Shown here one piece after another: positions 7,447 through 15,269 of a DNA stretch of 27,064 bases. The notes under the pieces are model-generated. The model saw only the letters and a list, made by a program, of their open reading frames with translations, was not told where the DNA came from and did no database searches. Numbering within the stretch: position 1 is the stretch's first letter; each line of letters starts with the position of its first letter. Both the position numbers and the translations under genes were made by a program. The stretch is from Candidatus Campylobacter infans (lineage in GTDB: Bacteria; Campylobacterota; Campylobacteria; Campylobacterales; Campylobacteraceae): positions 1-27,064 of the forward strand of contig SPMW01000021.1 of NCBI GenBank assembly GCA_009827235.1, in the 5' to 3' direction.

Positions 7447-8489
7447 CAAGGCAAAATTTCTATTAAATTTTCATTTGTTGTGCGTTTTTTTACTCTGCCA
7501 ATTATGCTTGTTTGCTCGTAGCGGGCGTTTTTAAGATTGTTTAGGGCTATGTTTGCGTCTTTTTCATCTATTGCTAATAAAAGGCCGCCAGATGTTTGCG
7601 CATCAAAGAGCAAAATATCGGCATTTTGGCCCTTAGAATTGATTAAAAATTCATTAACAAATTCTTTATTTTTATAAGTGCCGCCAGGAATTAGCCCCAT
7701 ATCGGCCATAGTGCGCGCTGAGGGCAAAATCGGCACACAAGAAGCATAAATTTCAAAGCAAATTTTATCATTTAACATCTCGCACAAATGCCCTAATAAT
7801 CCAAAACCGCTCACATCAGTACAAGCGCGCACCCTTAGCCCCTTTAAAGCATCGATGGCATAAAAATTAAGCTCGCTCATAATGCGCGCCGCTTCTAAAA
7901 TTTCATTCATTTTTAGCATATCAGCTTTAATCGCTGTGCTTAAAACGCCCATGCCAAGTGGCTTTGTAAGCACCAAAATATCGCCATCTTGGGCTGTGTT
8001 ATTAGCCCAAAACTCAGCCGTTTTTACAAGCCCTGTTACGCTTAGGCCAAAATACAGCTCAACCGAACTTATACTATGGCCTCCAATGATTGCCCCGCCG
8101 CATTCGCGCACCTTTTCATTAGCGCCAGCTAGTATCTCACTAAGCACTTCATTATCAAAATGACAACTATCAAAGCACACGATATTTAAAGCATTTAGCA
8201 CTTTTGCGCCCATAGCAAATACATCACTTAGGGAATTTGCCGCGGCGATATTGCCAAAAATGCGCGGATCATCGACTACTGGCGTGATAAAATCTAGCGT
8301 TTGAATCAACGCCATTTTATCATCTAGGGCAAAAACAGCCGCATCTTCATTATTTTTAGCGCCACTTAGTAAATGTGGAGTGCTAAAATCGAGCTTGCTA
8401 AGAGCTTTGTTTAGACCCGCCGGGTCAATCTTAGCAGCTCAACCAGCAGCACGCACAAATTTTGTAAGTTTTTGATTGTGATATATCAT
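7446..8489 (-). CDS. selD: Selenide, water dikinase with in-frame UGA (selenocysteine 17)
   Basis: SelD uses ATP and selenide to make selenophosphate, the selenium donor for selenocysteine and selenouridine. The frame starts at ATG 8487-8489, with a purine-rich AAGAG site, and reaches UGA at codon 17 (8439-8441). Reading it as selenocysteine gives MIYHNQKLTKFVRAAGUAAKI and a 347-residue protein, the same length as E. coli SelD. There the equivalent positions are catalytic Cys17 and Lys20; here they are Sec17 and Lys20. The frame continues with the SelD pattern LSDVFAMGAK and GGHSI. Calling only from ATG 8313-8315 would give a truncated 289-residue protein without the active site. It follows yedF by 8 bases. 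Confidence 0.95.
8391..8441 (-). promoter_or_regulatory. Bacterial SECIS-like hairpin at the selD UGA
   Basis: In the 51-nt RNA starting at the UGA, GAGCU (2-6) pairs with AGCUC (47-51), and GCUAAG (7-12) pairs with CUUAGC (40-45), broken only by one bulged A. An upper stem GACCC/GGGUC (16-20 with 24-28) is capped by a GGC loop that starts with G. The apical loop lies 17 nt after the UGA, inside the usual range for bacterial SECIS elements, which SelB binds. Confidence 0.82.
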
Positions 8490-8497
8490 TTTTGCTC

Positions 8498-9106
8498 TTA
8501 AAGTGTGATTTGCTCGTATTCTAGCAAGATATTTGCGATTTCATAAGCGTTGCTAACACGGCCGATGCTAAGCTTATCACTTAGCCCATAAGCTTGCAAA
8601 CACGAACCGCAACTTAAAATTTCACAGCCTTGATTGTGTAAATCATTTAACGCCCTAAATGCCAAATGCCCTCTATTTGCGCTGATTTTTACTGCGTCAT
8701 TTACGCATATTACATACTTTGGCTTAATCTCGCACTGGCTAAATGCGCCCAAAAAACTAGCCAGCAAACTCTGTCCCACCGCCCCGCTGCCAGCGCTACT
8801 TTCGTTTAAATAAATTATTTTATTTGCTAGCTTGGCTTTGCTTTGCGTATTTTGACAGCTATATTCGCTAACATTTAAATTATCGTTATTTTCTGCGCTT
8901 TTAATTAGTGAAATTTCATAAAAATCGCCATTTTGGCTTAGATTAAAATTTTGCTTTAAAGAGTTTAAAAAACGGCTAACATTATCCTTGCTGGTGCTTG
9001 AATTAAGCAGTATTTCAAGGCTATCACCAAGCTTTAATGAATTAAGAGCCTCTTTTGTTTTAAGCACGGGCTGAGGGCATGGTAAATCACAGCAATTTAA
9101 TTTCAT
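8498..9106 (-). CDS. yedF: YedF-type selenium metabolism protein (TusA-like plus DsrE-like)
   Basis: This 202-residue protein has an N-terminal TusA/SirA-like domain (about 1-70) with the sulfur-carrier motif DLPCPQP (Cys10). A DsrE-like domain follows (about 90-200) with a Cys-containing segment, EILSCGSCLQAYG. This arrangement matches the YedF family, often found beside selD, which is thought to help handle or deliver selenium; the exact reaction is unknown. The ATG has a clear ribosome site (AAGGATAAATT). A TAAAAT box lies about 48 bases upstream. selD begins 8 bases after the stop, so yedF and selD form an operon. Confidence 0.88.
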   Translation of the reverse strand: MKLNCCDLPCPQPVLKTKEALNSLKLGDSLEILLNSSTSKDNVSRFLNSLKQNFNLSQNGDFYEISLIKSAENNDNLNVSEYSCQNTQSKAKLANKIIYLNESSAGSGAVGQSLLASFLGAFSQCEIKPKYVICVNDAVKISANRGHLAFRALNDLHNQGCEILSCGSCLQAYGLSDKLSIGRVSNAYEIANILLEYEQITL

Positions 9107-9153
9107 AATTTATCCTTAAAATGTCTTACTCAAAACCTTGAGCCTAGGGCGCA

Positions 9154-9159
9154 ATTTTA
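9154..9159 (-). promoter_or_regulatory. -10 box for yedF-selD
   Basis: The minus strand reads ATGCTAAAATTGCGCCC: TAAAAT plus a GC-rich stretch, about 48 bases before the yedF ATG. Confidence 0.55.
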
Positions 9160-9256
9160 GCATAAAATTTACGATAATAAAGCGTAAAAATATGCCAAAT
9201 TTTAAAATTTTGGCTCTTATTTTTAGAAGCATTTTAAAATTTCAAAGCAGTAATTT

Positions 9257-9907
9257 TTAAATTTTAAATAATTTTTTATCTTGTAATTTATAGCAAAAAT
9301 CGCATTTGTTTGCTAGATTCTCATCGTGCGTTACTAGCACTAAGGCTGCATTTTTGGCGCGAATATACTCAAAAATCACGCCCATAACTTCATTTGCCGT
9401 GGTAGTGTCTAAATTGCCCGTTGGCTCATCGGCAAAAATTATTTTAGGCTCTTTGGCTAGCACTCTTGCGATGCTCACGCGTTGTTGCTGTCCGCCACTT
9501 AATGAGCCTGCATTTTGAGTCAAAACATTATCAATGCCAAGATTTTTTAGCATATTTTGATCAATTTTTTTACCGCTTAAAATGCTAGCAAGCTCGATAT
9601 TTTCACCAGCTTTAAATCCACGAAACAAATAATGTGCTTGAAAAATTATGCCAAAATCATAACGGCGAATTTTTAAAAGCTCGTTTGCGCTTAAAGTATA
9701 AAGAGATTTTTCATTATAAAAAACTTCTCCGCTATCTGGTTTTAAAAGTGTGGATAAAATGTGTAAAAGCGTGGATTTACCGCTACCTGAGATACCTACA
9801 ATCGCGCTGGTTGTGCCAGCTTTAATCTCCAAGCTTACATCACTAAATAAAGGATAATCAAAATGATGCCCTAAAAATTTGGCATTTAATAAAAAATTTG
9901 TTTGCAT
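9257..9907 (-). CDS. ABC transporter ATP-binding protein (LolD/MacB-like)
   Basis: A 216-residue ATPase of an ABC transporter. Walker A is GISGSGKST (38-46), the signature is LSGGQQQR (135-142), and Walker B is IIFADEPTGNLD (155-166), with the switch His in VTHDE. The size and the pattern IIFQAHYLF are those of the LolD/MacB group, which work with FtsX-like membrane subunits on lipoproteins or peptides. No permease gene is adjacent, so the partner and substrate are unknown. It lies 56 bases after tsf on the same strand. I recall that an ABC ATPase gene also follows tsf in C. jejuni, which fits a stable arrangement. Confidence 0.9.
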   Translation of the reverse strand: MQTNFLLNAKFLGHHFDYPLFSDVSLEIKAGTTSAIVGISGSGKSTLLHILSTLLKPDSGEVFYNEKSLYTLSANELLKIRRYDFGIIFQAHYLFRGFKAGENIELASILSGKKIDQNMLKNLGIDNVLTQNAGSLSGGQQQRVSIARVLAKEPKIIFADEPTGNLDTTTANEVMGVIFEYIRAKNAALVLVTHDENLANKCDFCYKLQDKKLFKI

Positions 9908-9923
9908 TTTTGTAGGTTGTGTT

Positions 9924-9957
9924 GCGAATCCGCAAGCTTAGCTAGCAAATCCGCAAG
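9924..9957. repeat. Near-identical 13-base direct repeats between tsf and the ABC ATPase gene
   Basis: GCGAATCCGCAAG (9924-9936) and GCAAATCCGCAAG (9945-9957) differ at one base and start 21 bases apart in the 56-base spacer. No function is evident. Confidence 0.7.
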
Positions 9958-9963
9958 AGTAAG

Positions 9964-11031
9964 TTAAGCCATTTGCGCTGCTACCTCAGCAGCAAAATCA
10001 TCTACTTTTTTCTCTAAGCCCTCGCCCACTTCAAAACGCACATATTTTACTAGCTCAATCTTACCGCCTAGTTTTGCGGCTTCATCAGCTATGGCTTGAG
10101 CTACTGTTTTTTTATCGTCCATTACAAAAAACTGCCCCAAAAGAGTAAGTCTTTGATCAATTTGTGTGTTATCAGCATAAAATCTATCAATTTGTCCTGG
10201 TAAAATTTTATCCCAAATTTTCTCAGGTTTATTTTGTGCTTTTAGCTCGTCTTTTAGCTTTTGAGTAACTTGTGCGATGATGGCATCGTTAATTTGCGCG
10301 CGTGAGCCAAACTCAGGGATTTTATGAAGTGGCTTGCCTAAGCGTTTTAGCTCTTCATTTTCTTTTTCAAGTTCAGCTTTTAGGGCTGTGGTTTCTTTTT
10401 CTAAAAATTCTAAATCAAAATCTTTATAGCTTATAACTTGTGGCTTCATTGCCGCTGCGTGCATACAAACATTGCGCAAAAAATCCTTTGCTTTATTTGC
10501 GGTTTGTTCGCTATCACAAGCAGCTGCTATTATCACGCCCACACGGCTATTTGAATGCAAATACCCAGCCACTACGCCATTTGTGCCAGCCTTTATGGTT
10601 TCAAAACGGCGAACTACCAAATTCTCGCCCGTTTTTGCAATCTCGCTTTTAAAATATTCTTCAAAAACCACGCCATTTATTGTGCTAGTTTGTAGTTCTT
10701 CTTGCGTGCTAATTGCTTTTGATTGTATATGCTGTGTGGTGGTTTTTACTAAATTTATAAAATTTTCATTTTTAGCTACGAAATCTGTTTCTGAGTTTAT
10801 TTCGCTAATGGTTGCTGTTTTTTCATCTGCGCTTACTGCTACATTTACTAAGCCTTCGCTTGCTAATCTATCGGCTTTTTTAGCAGCTTTGCCTAGTCCT
10901 TTTTCACGCAAAATATCCACAGCCTTGCTCATATCTCCATCTGCTTCGCTTAGGGCATTTTTACAATCCATCATACCTGCGCCAGTGCTTTCGCGCAGCT
11001 CTTTTACCATTTGTGCTGTAATCTCAGCCAT
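9964..11031 (-). CDS. tsf: Translation elongation factor Ts
   Basis: EF-Ts exchanges GDP for GTP on EF-Tu. The N-terminal UBA-like domain reads ITAQMVKELRESTGAGMMDCK, and the core begins with EINSETDFVAKN, the TDFVA motif that contacts the EF-Tu nucleotide site. At 355 residues it is longer than E. coli EF-Ts (about 283), as in other epsilonproteobacteria. The extra length is in the second half of the core, around GKPLHKIPEFGSRAQIND. Its ATG shares its A with the rpsB stop (TAATG), so the two are translationally coupled. Confidence 0.96.
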   Translation of the reverse strand: MAEITAQMVKELRESTGAGMMDCKNALSEADGDMSKAVDILREKGLGKAAKKADRLASEGLVNVAVSADEKTATISEINSETDFVAKNENFINLVKTTTQHIQSKAISTQEELQTSTINGVVFEEYFKSEIAKTGENLVVRRFETIKAGTNGVVAGYLHSNSRVGVIIAAACDSEQTANKAKDFLRNVCMHAAAMKPQVISYKDFDLEFLEKETTALKAELEKENEELKRLGKPLHKIPEFGSRAQINDAIIAQVTQKLKDELKAQNKPEKIWDKILPGQIDRFYADNTQIDQRLTLLGQFFVMDDKKTVAQAIADEAAKLGGKIELVKYVRFEVGEGLEKKVDDFAAEVAAQMA

Positions 11032-11813
11032 TATTCATCTCCTTCAAAAAACTCTTCACTCATAACTTCATCAATCAATTCTTGTTTTTCTTCTTGGCTT
11101 GCTGGATTTATGGCGCTTTCTTCATCAACAGCATCAATCATAGCCTTGCCTTCATTAATTGCCTCAGCCATTTCATTGCAAAATAACTGCACAGCGCGGA
11201 TAGCATCATCATTTGCAGGCACTGGATAAGTAATTAAATCAGGGTCGCAATTAGTATCCACAGGCGCAACAATATCTATTTTTAATTTATTAGCCTCAGC
11301 TACGGCGATTTTTTCTTTTATTGTATCTACGATAAATAGCATATCAGGCAGGTTTTTCATATTGCGAATACCGCCAAGGGTTTCAAGTAATTTTTCTTTT
11401 TTACGGCGAAGCATTAGCGCTTCTTTTTTGGTCAATAAATTTATAGAGCCATCTTCTTCCATAGCTTCGATTACTTCTAGCTTGCGAATGCTTTGTTTAA
11501 TCGTGCCAAAATTTGTCATCATACCGCCTAACCAGCGACTATTTACATATGGCATACCACATTTTTGAGCGCTTTCTTTTATGGCGGTGATTGCTTGTTT
11601 TTTGGTGCCTACAAATAATATAGTTTTGCCCTCAGCGGCTGCATCGCGGACTATATTGTATGTATAGCGAAAATAGCGGATTGTTTTTTGAAGGTCGATT
11701 ATATAAATACCTTTGCGTTCGCCAAAAATGTATTTTTTCATTTTTGGATTCCAGCGTCTTGTTTGATGCCCAAAATGCACACCACATTCTAATAAATCTC
11801 TCATCGTTACCAT
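11031..11813 (-). CDS. rpsB: 30S ribosomal protein S2
   Basis: A 260-residue S2 protein with the standard opening [22 protein letters not shown], the middle text [18 protein letters not shown] and the C-terminal [24 protein letters not shown]. It has an acidic tail (EEFFEGDE). The start is the first ATG of MVTMRDLL, preceded by a strong AGGGAGA ribosome site, which matches the Campylobacter proteins. It leads the rpsB-tsf operon. The leader, of roughly 80-95 bases, contains several short GC-containing stretches that might fold, but I see no definite autoregulatory structure. Confidence 0.97.
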   Translation of the reverse strand: MVTMRDLLECGVHFGHQTRRWNPKMKKYIFGERKGIYIIDLQKTIRYFRYTYNIVRDAAAEGKTILFVGTKKQAITAIKESAQKCGMPYVNSRWLGGMMTNFGTIKQSIRKLEVIEAMEEDGSINLLTKKEALMLRRKKEKLLETLGGIRNMKNLPDMLFIVDTIKEKIAVAEANKLKIDIVAPVDTNCDPDLITYPVPANDDAIRAVQLFCNEMAEAINEGKAMIDAVDEESAINPASQEEKQELIDEVMSEEFFEGDE

Positions 11814-11902
11814 GAGTTCTCCCTTGCGTTAGTTTTTCCTCTTTTTGCGCTTATAGCGACAACGCTACACTAAGCTTGCGCAAAAATGCGAAATGAGCGC
11901 GG

Positions 11903-11908
11903 ATTGTA
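11903..11908 (-). promoter_or_regulatory. -10 box for rpsB-tsf
   Basis: The minus strand reads GCGATACAATCCGCGC: TACAAT followed by CCGCGC. It lies about 90 bases before rpsB, giving a leader of roughly 80 bases. Confidence 0.6.
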
Positions 11909-12056
11909 TCGCTAATTTGCTTAAAAACAAATGAATTTAAGCTAAAATTATGTTTATTTGGATTAGAAATTTTAAAATTTGTAGCCAAAAGCGGAGCATT
12001 AAAATTTGCGTAGCAAAATCTTGCACGACAAATTTTAATAATTTTTAAAGCAAATT

Positions 12057-13352
12057 TTAAGAATCCGAGCTTTTTAAAGTAAGTTTTATACGCCTTATTG
12101 CAGCGCCGTCCATAGCTAGCACCTCATACACGCATCTATCATCGCTTACGCTTTCGCCCACCTCAGGCAAGCGACCAAAAAGATTAAACACATACCCGCC
12201 TATGGTTATTTGCTCATCATCAAAGCTCATATCAAGCATTTCTCCAAGCTCTTCCAGCTCGTAACGCCCGCTAAATTCGTAATTTAAATCATCTATGCGT
12301 TTGTATTCTTCATCATCATCTGGTTCAAACTCATCAAAAACTTCGCCCACGATATCTTCAAGCGTTACAAATCCTGCTGTGCCGCCGTATTCATCAAGCA
12401 CCAAAGCAGCATAAGTTTTTTCTTTATTCATCATATTTAAAATATTTGAAATAGAACTATTTTCAGGCACTATGATAAACTCACGGATAATTGAATTAAA
12501 ATCTACTTCTTTATTTTTAAGCATTGCGTGTAAGATATCGCGAATGTGGATTAAACCAAGCACAGTATCCTTGCTACCATCAATAAAAGGAAAACGCGTG
12601 TATTTGGTTTCTTTAATAATTTGTAGGTTTTCTTCTAGGCTTTTTTGCTTGCTTAAACACACCATATCTTTACGCGGTGTCATTACTTCTTTTGCTACTG
12701 TATCGCTAAAATCTATGGCGTTTTGGATTATTTCGCTCTCCATACTATCTAGCACGCCACCTTTTAAGCTTTCTGAAACAATAAATTTTATTTCTTCTTC
12801 GCTGTGGGCAAGATCGCTTTCTTTTGCGGGTTTTACGCCAATTAGCTTCATACCACAAAGTGCTACATAATCAAAAGTTTTAATCACAGGAAAAAAGATA
12901 ATCCAAAAAATATGAAGTGGTCTAGCCACCCAAAGCACCACGCTTTCGGTTTTTGCGATGGCTACTGATTTTGGGATCAATTCGCCAAGCACCACATGTA
13001 AAAGAGTAATCAAAATAAACGCCACACCAAGCGCGATAGTGTCAATGCCCTCTTGGCTAAGATTTGTGAAGTATTTTAATGGTTCGCCTATTAATCTAGC
13101 AATAGCAGGCTGTCCTAGCCAGCCAAGCGCAAGACTAGAAAGCGTGATGCCAAGCTGGTTTGCGCTTAAATAAGTATCTAGTGAGTTTGTGATTTTTAAA
13201 GCTAGTTTTGCGCCAGCTTTGCCTTCTTTTATAAGCTCTTCAAGCTTAGATTTTCGCACCTTGACAATAGAAAACTCAGATAAAACAAAAAAGCCATTAA
13301 GTGCGATAAAAAGGATTGCCAAAACAACCCCGATAAACGATTCGCCGTCCAA
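12057..13352 (-). CDS. CNNM/CorC (HlyC-type) membrane protein with CBS domains
   Basis: The protein has four hydrophobic segments (DUF21/CNNM domain, to about residue 185), a CBS pair (about 205-330, with VMTPRKDMVCLS and YAALVLDEYGGTAGFVTLEDIVGEV) and a CorC/HlyC domain at the C-terminus. Members of the family are linked to Mg or Co efflux; older databases call them hemolysins. I place the start at TTG 13350-13352 (431 residues), because AAAAAGGA sits six bases before it. The earlier in-frame TTG at 13392-13394 has no ribosome site and is followed by a TACAAT promoter box. It lies downstream of trpF and probably has its own promoter. Confidence 0.88.
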   Translation of the reverse strand: MDGESFIGVVLAILFIALNGFFVLSEFSIVKVRKSKLEELIKEGKAGAKLALKITNSLDTYLSANQLGITLSSLALGWLGQPAIARLIGEPLKYFTNLSQEGIDTIALGVAFILITLLHVVLGELIPKSVAIAKTESVVLWVARPLHIFWIIFFPVIKTFDYVALCGMKLIGVKPAKESDLAHSEEEIKFIVSESLKGGVLDSMESEIIQNAIDFSDTVAKEVMTPRKDMVCLSKQKSLEENLQIIKETKYTRFPFIDGSKDTVLGLIHIRDILHAMLKNKEVDFNSIIREFIIVPENSSISNILNMMNKEKTYAALVLDEYGGTAGFVTLEDIVGEVFDEFEPDDDEEYKRIDDLNYEFSGRYELEELGEMLDMSFDDEQITIGGYVFNLFGRLPEVGESVSDDRCVYEVLAMDGAAIRRIKLTLKSSDS

Positions 13353-13384
13353 AAATAATCCTTTTTTAAAAAATAAAAGTTCTA

Positions 13385-13390
13385 ATTGTA
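13385..13390 (-). promoter_or_regulatory. -10 box for the CNNM/CorC gene
   Basis: The minus strand reads TTGCTACAATTAGAAC, a TACAAT box 32 bases before the TTG start chosen for the gene. The same TTGCTACAAT text precedes cheY. Confidence 0.55.
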
Positions 13391-13434
13391 GCAAAAATTT
13401 TAAAATTTTTCTCTTTTTTATATGCTTTAAAAAT

Positions 13435-14055
13435 CTAGTCTGCTTTAAAATTATGCAATATTTTTAAAATTTTAATTATTTTATCTTGTATTTTTTGGCC
13501 GTTTTCATCTTCTAAGCGGCTGTTAAAATCAAGCAAGGTTGGTTTAAATTTTAATGCTTTTTGAAAATTATTTTCATCTAAACCGCCAGCAATCCCAAAA
13601 GGCAGCTTTACATCACGCAAAATCTCCCAATCAAAGCTAACGCCGTTGCCACCAAGCTTTGCGCCCTTACAATCAAAAAGCGCCATATCATAATCGCCAT
13701 TTATTTTTGCCAAAGTCTTACAATCCACATCAACGCTAAACACTTGCCAAATGCTCACATTTTTAGCGTTTAATAAAATTTTATTATCTAATTTTTCATA
13801 GATTTGAATGGCATCTAAAAAGCCTAATTTTGCGATGTTTTTGGCATTTTCTACGCTATCAAAAACGCCAGCGATTTTAATGGCGTTTTTATGCGCGATT
13901 TTAGAAATTTTAGCCGCCATCAATAAATCCACCTGCCTTTTACTAGGCGCAAAAATCACGCCTATAAAATCTACTTTTTTGCCGTTATATTCGCATTCGC
14001 ACACGCTTTTAGCCTCAATCTCATTTTTAATGCCACAAATTTTAATCTTTACCAT
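13435..14055 (-). CDS. trpF: Phosphoribosylanthranilate isomerase
   Basis: TrpF converts phosphoribosylanthranilate to CdRP, the third step of tryptophan synthesis. It shows the beta-1 motif KICGIK with catalytic Cys7, the phosphate-site text FIGVIFAPSKRQV, the catalytic Asp in ALFDCKGAKLGGNGVSFDW, and the late phosphate loop GIAGGLDENN. It is 206 residues, a normal length. It lies about 6 kb from trpG-trpD, on the other strand and next to unrelated genes, so it is not part of a trp operon here. A separate HisA gene is also present, so this is a dedicated TrpF rather than a shared PriA enzyme. Confidence 0.93.
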   Translation of the reverse strand: MVKIKICGIKNEIEAKSVCECEYNGKKVDFIGVIFAPSKRQVDLLMAAKISKIAHKNAIKIAGVFDSVENAKNIAKLGFLDAIQIYEKLDNKILLNAKNVSIWQVFSVDVDCKTLAKINGDYDMALFDCKGAKLGGNGVSFDWEILRDVKLPFGIAGGLDENNFQKALKFKPTLLDFNSRLEDENGQKIQDKIIKILKILHNFKAD

Positions 14056-14109
14056 TTTTACTCCCTTAAAAAGCGCAGATTTTATCTAAAATAACTAAAA
14101 ATAATATGA

Positions 14110-14115
14110 TAAAAT
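14110..14115 (+). promoter_or_regulatory. -10 box for the unrecognised 288-residue gene
   Basis: ATATGATAAAATGCGCACC: TAAAAT with a GC-rich stretch after it, 20 bases before the ATG at 14136. Confidence 0.5.
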
Positions 14116-14135
14116 GCGCACCAAAAAGGACAAAA

Positions 14136-15002
14136 ATGCAAAAACACGAAGTCAAATTAAGACAATACAATGGCTACATAAAAGACAAAGACAACCCAAA
14201 TCAATACAACTCACTTCTTGGCGAAATATACGAAATGCACGCATTCTCGTGGCTTATACAAAATAGAAGTGATATTCGTTTTTTGCTAGCAAAATGCATA
14301 AAACCAAAAAAGGGTTTTGTTCGCGATGGATTTTGCTACAACAAGCAAGGCCAAATCGTTTATAAAAGCGCAGGCATTGGGCTTGGCGAGTTTGATATTT
14401 TGGGGCTTGGCGATGATGGGCAGATTTATTGGTTTGAAGTAAGCATTAAAGAATACCGCCAAACAAAACGCTCAATTGCTAAAAAAAAGTCCTTGCTTTT
14501 GCGCCTTTTTCCCAGCCATAAAATAAACTTTACAATGATTAACCCCCAAGCCCTGCCAAGCTACACAAAAATGTATCAAACGCTGATTTTACCGCTACCA
14601 AACATTAAAAAATTTTATCCTACTTACCGCTTTAAATGTAGTTTTCAAAACTGCGCCGGGCTTGATGAGTTTTCTAAATTAAGCGCGCGTTATGATTATA
14701 TAAATGAGCTAATCAAACACAGCAAAGAGCATTTTAACTACCAAAATATCGATTTTTTTGACCCATTATTTTTACATTTATTTGATATTAAAAATATTTT
14801 TAATCAAAAATTAAAATATTATGATTTTGAGAAAAAAATATATAGAGAGGTTGAATTTTTAGGCGCTGGCAAGGTTTTAAGAGATGGAGAAATTTTAGAG
14901 CATATCCACGCAACCTACAAGGAAATTTTAGAGATTAGAAAAAGACTTCGCAATCGCAAAAAAAGGCGTTTTGAAATTTTAAAAGCCAACGCAAATGATT
15001 AA
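14136..15002 (+). CDS. Unrecognised protein; faint PD-(D/E)XK-like pattern
   Basis: I do not recognise this gene. The start at 14136 has the ribosome site AAAAAGGACAAAA; the in-frame ATG at 14106 lies upstream of the promoter box and is unlikely. It encodes 288 residues, soluble, basic, with no signal peptide or membrane segment. The most conserved-looking part is residues 79-105, AGIGLGEFDILG then IYWFEVSIK. An acidic residue pair follows a helix-like segment at 29-41 (GEIYEMHAFSWLI). An Asp (87), a beta hairpin and Glu101 with Lys105 recall the PD-(D/E)XK nuclease core, but the usual E-x-K has Ser103 in the Lys place. The C-terminus is a basic helix (RKRLRNRKKRRFE). It stands alone between divergent trpF and selC. 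Confidence 0.75.
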   Translation: MQKHEVKLRQYNGYIKDKDNPNQYNSLLGEIYEMHAFSWLIQNRSDIRFLLAKCIKPKKGFVRDGFCYNKQGQIVYKSAGIGLGEFDILGLGDDGQIYWFEVSIKEYRQTKRSIAKKKSLLLRLFPSHKINFTMINPQALPSYTKMYQTLILPLPNIKKFYPTYRFKCSFQNCAGLDEFSKLSARYDYINELIKHSKEHFNYQNIDFFDPLFLHLFDIKNIFNQKLKYYDFEKKIYREVEFLGAGKVLRDGEILEHIHATYKEILEIRKRLRNRKKRRFEILKANAND

Positions 15003-15012
15003 AATTTAGGCT

Positions 15013-15154
15013 AAATTTTAAAATTTATTTATAATTTATTCAATTTAAAGGCCTCGAAGGCAAATTTTGAAATTTATTCAAAATTTTACTTTGTTTTGAA
15101 ATTTAAAATTTTGTATGAAATTTAATAAATTTTCTGCTTTAAATTTTAAAATTT
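15013..15154. repeat. Two further AAATTTTAAAATTT copies upstream of selC
   Basis: Exact copies at 15013-15026 and 15141-15154 in the 169-base spacer between the unrecognised gene and selC. The spacer is otherwise composed almost wholly of similar A/T strings. Confidence 0.8.
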
Positions 15155-15158
15155 TAGC

Positions 15159-15164
15159 TAAAAT
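15159..15164 (+). promoter_or_regulatory. -10 box for selC
   Basis: TTAGCTAAAATGCC: TAAAAT seven bases before the first tRNA base, as expected for a short tRNA leader. Confidence 0.5.
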
Positions 15165-15170
15165 GCCTTT

Positions 15171-15269
15171 TGGAGAATAAAGCTATCTGGTGATACTCAC
15201 GGACTTCAAATCCGCTGGCGGGGCAGCTGGCTGTCTCGCGGAGAGTTCGATTCTCTCATTCTCTCGCCA
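15171..15269 (+). tRNA. selC: tRNA-Sec (anticodon TCA)
   Basis: The anticodon TCA (15206-15208) sits in the loop CTTCAAA between CGGA and TCCG, as in E. coli tRNA-Sec. The variable arm is very long: GCGGGGCAG pairs with CTGTCTCGC over nine bases (two G-U pairs) around a CTGG loop. The T arm is GAGAG TTCGATT CTCTC, and CCA is encoded at 15267-15269. The acceptor is eight bases, typical of tRNA-Sec: seven bases, GGAGAAT, pair with ATTCTCT (one G-U). The eighth pair, T15171 opposite C15265, is mismatched. The D stem and the top of the anticodon stem also have one mismatch each. The mature 5' end could be 15172. Confidence 0.92.

Noticed and set aside
7446..8315. A 289-residue SelD beginning at 8315, with the upstream sequence seen as junk or a pseudogene
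   Set aside because: The frame continues upstream through one UGA to an ATG and gives the exact E. coli length with the active-site region, so it is selenocysteine recoding rather than decay.
14106..14135. Start of the unrecognised gene at ATG 14106
   Set aside because: It lies before the TAAAAT box and lacks a ribosome site; ATG 14136 has AAAAAGGACAAAA in front.
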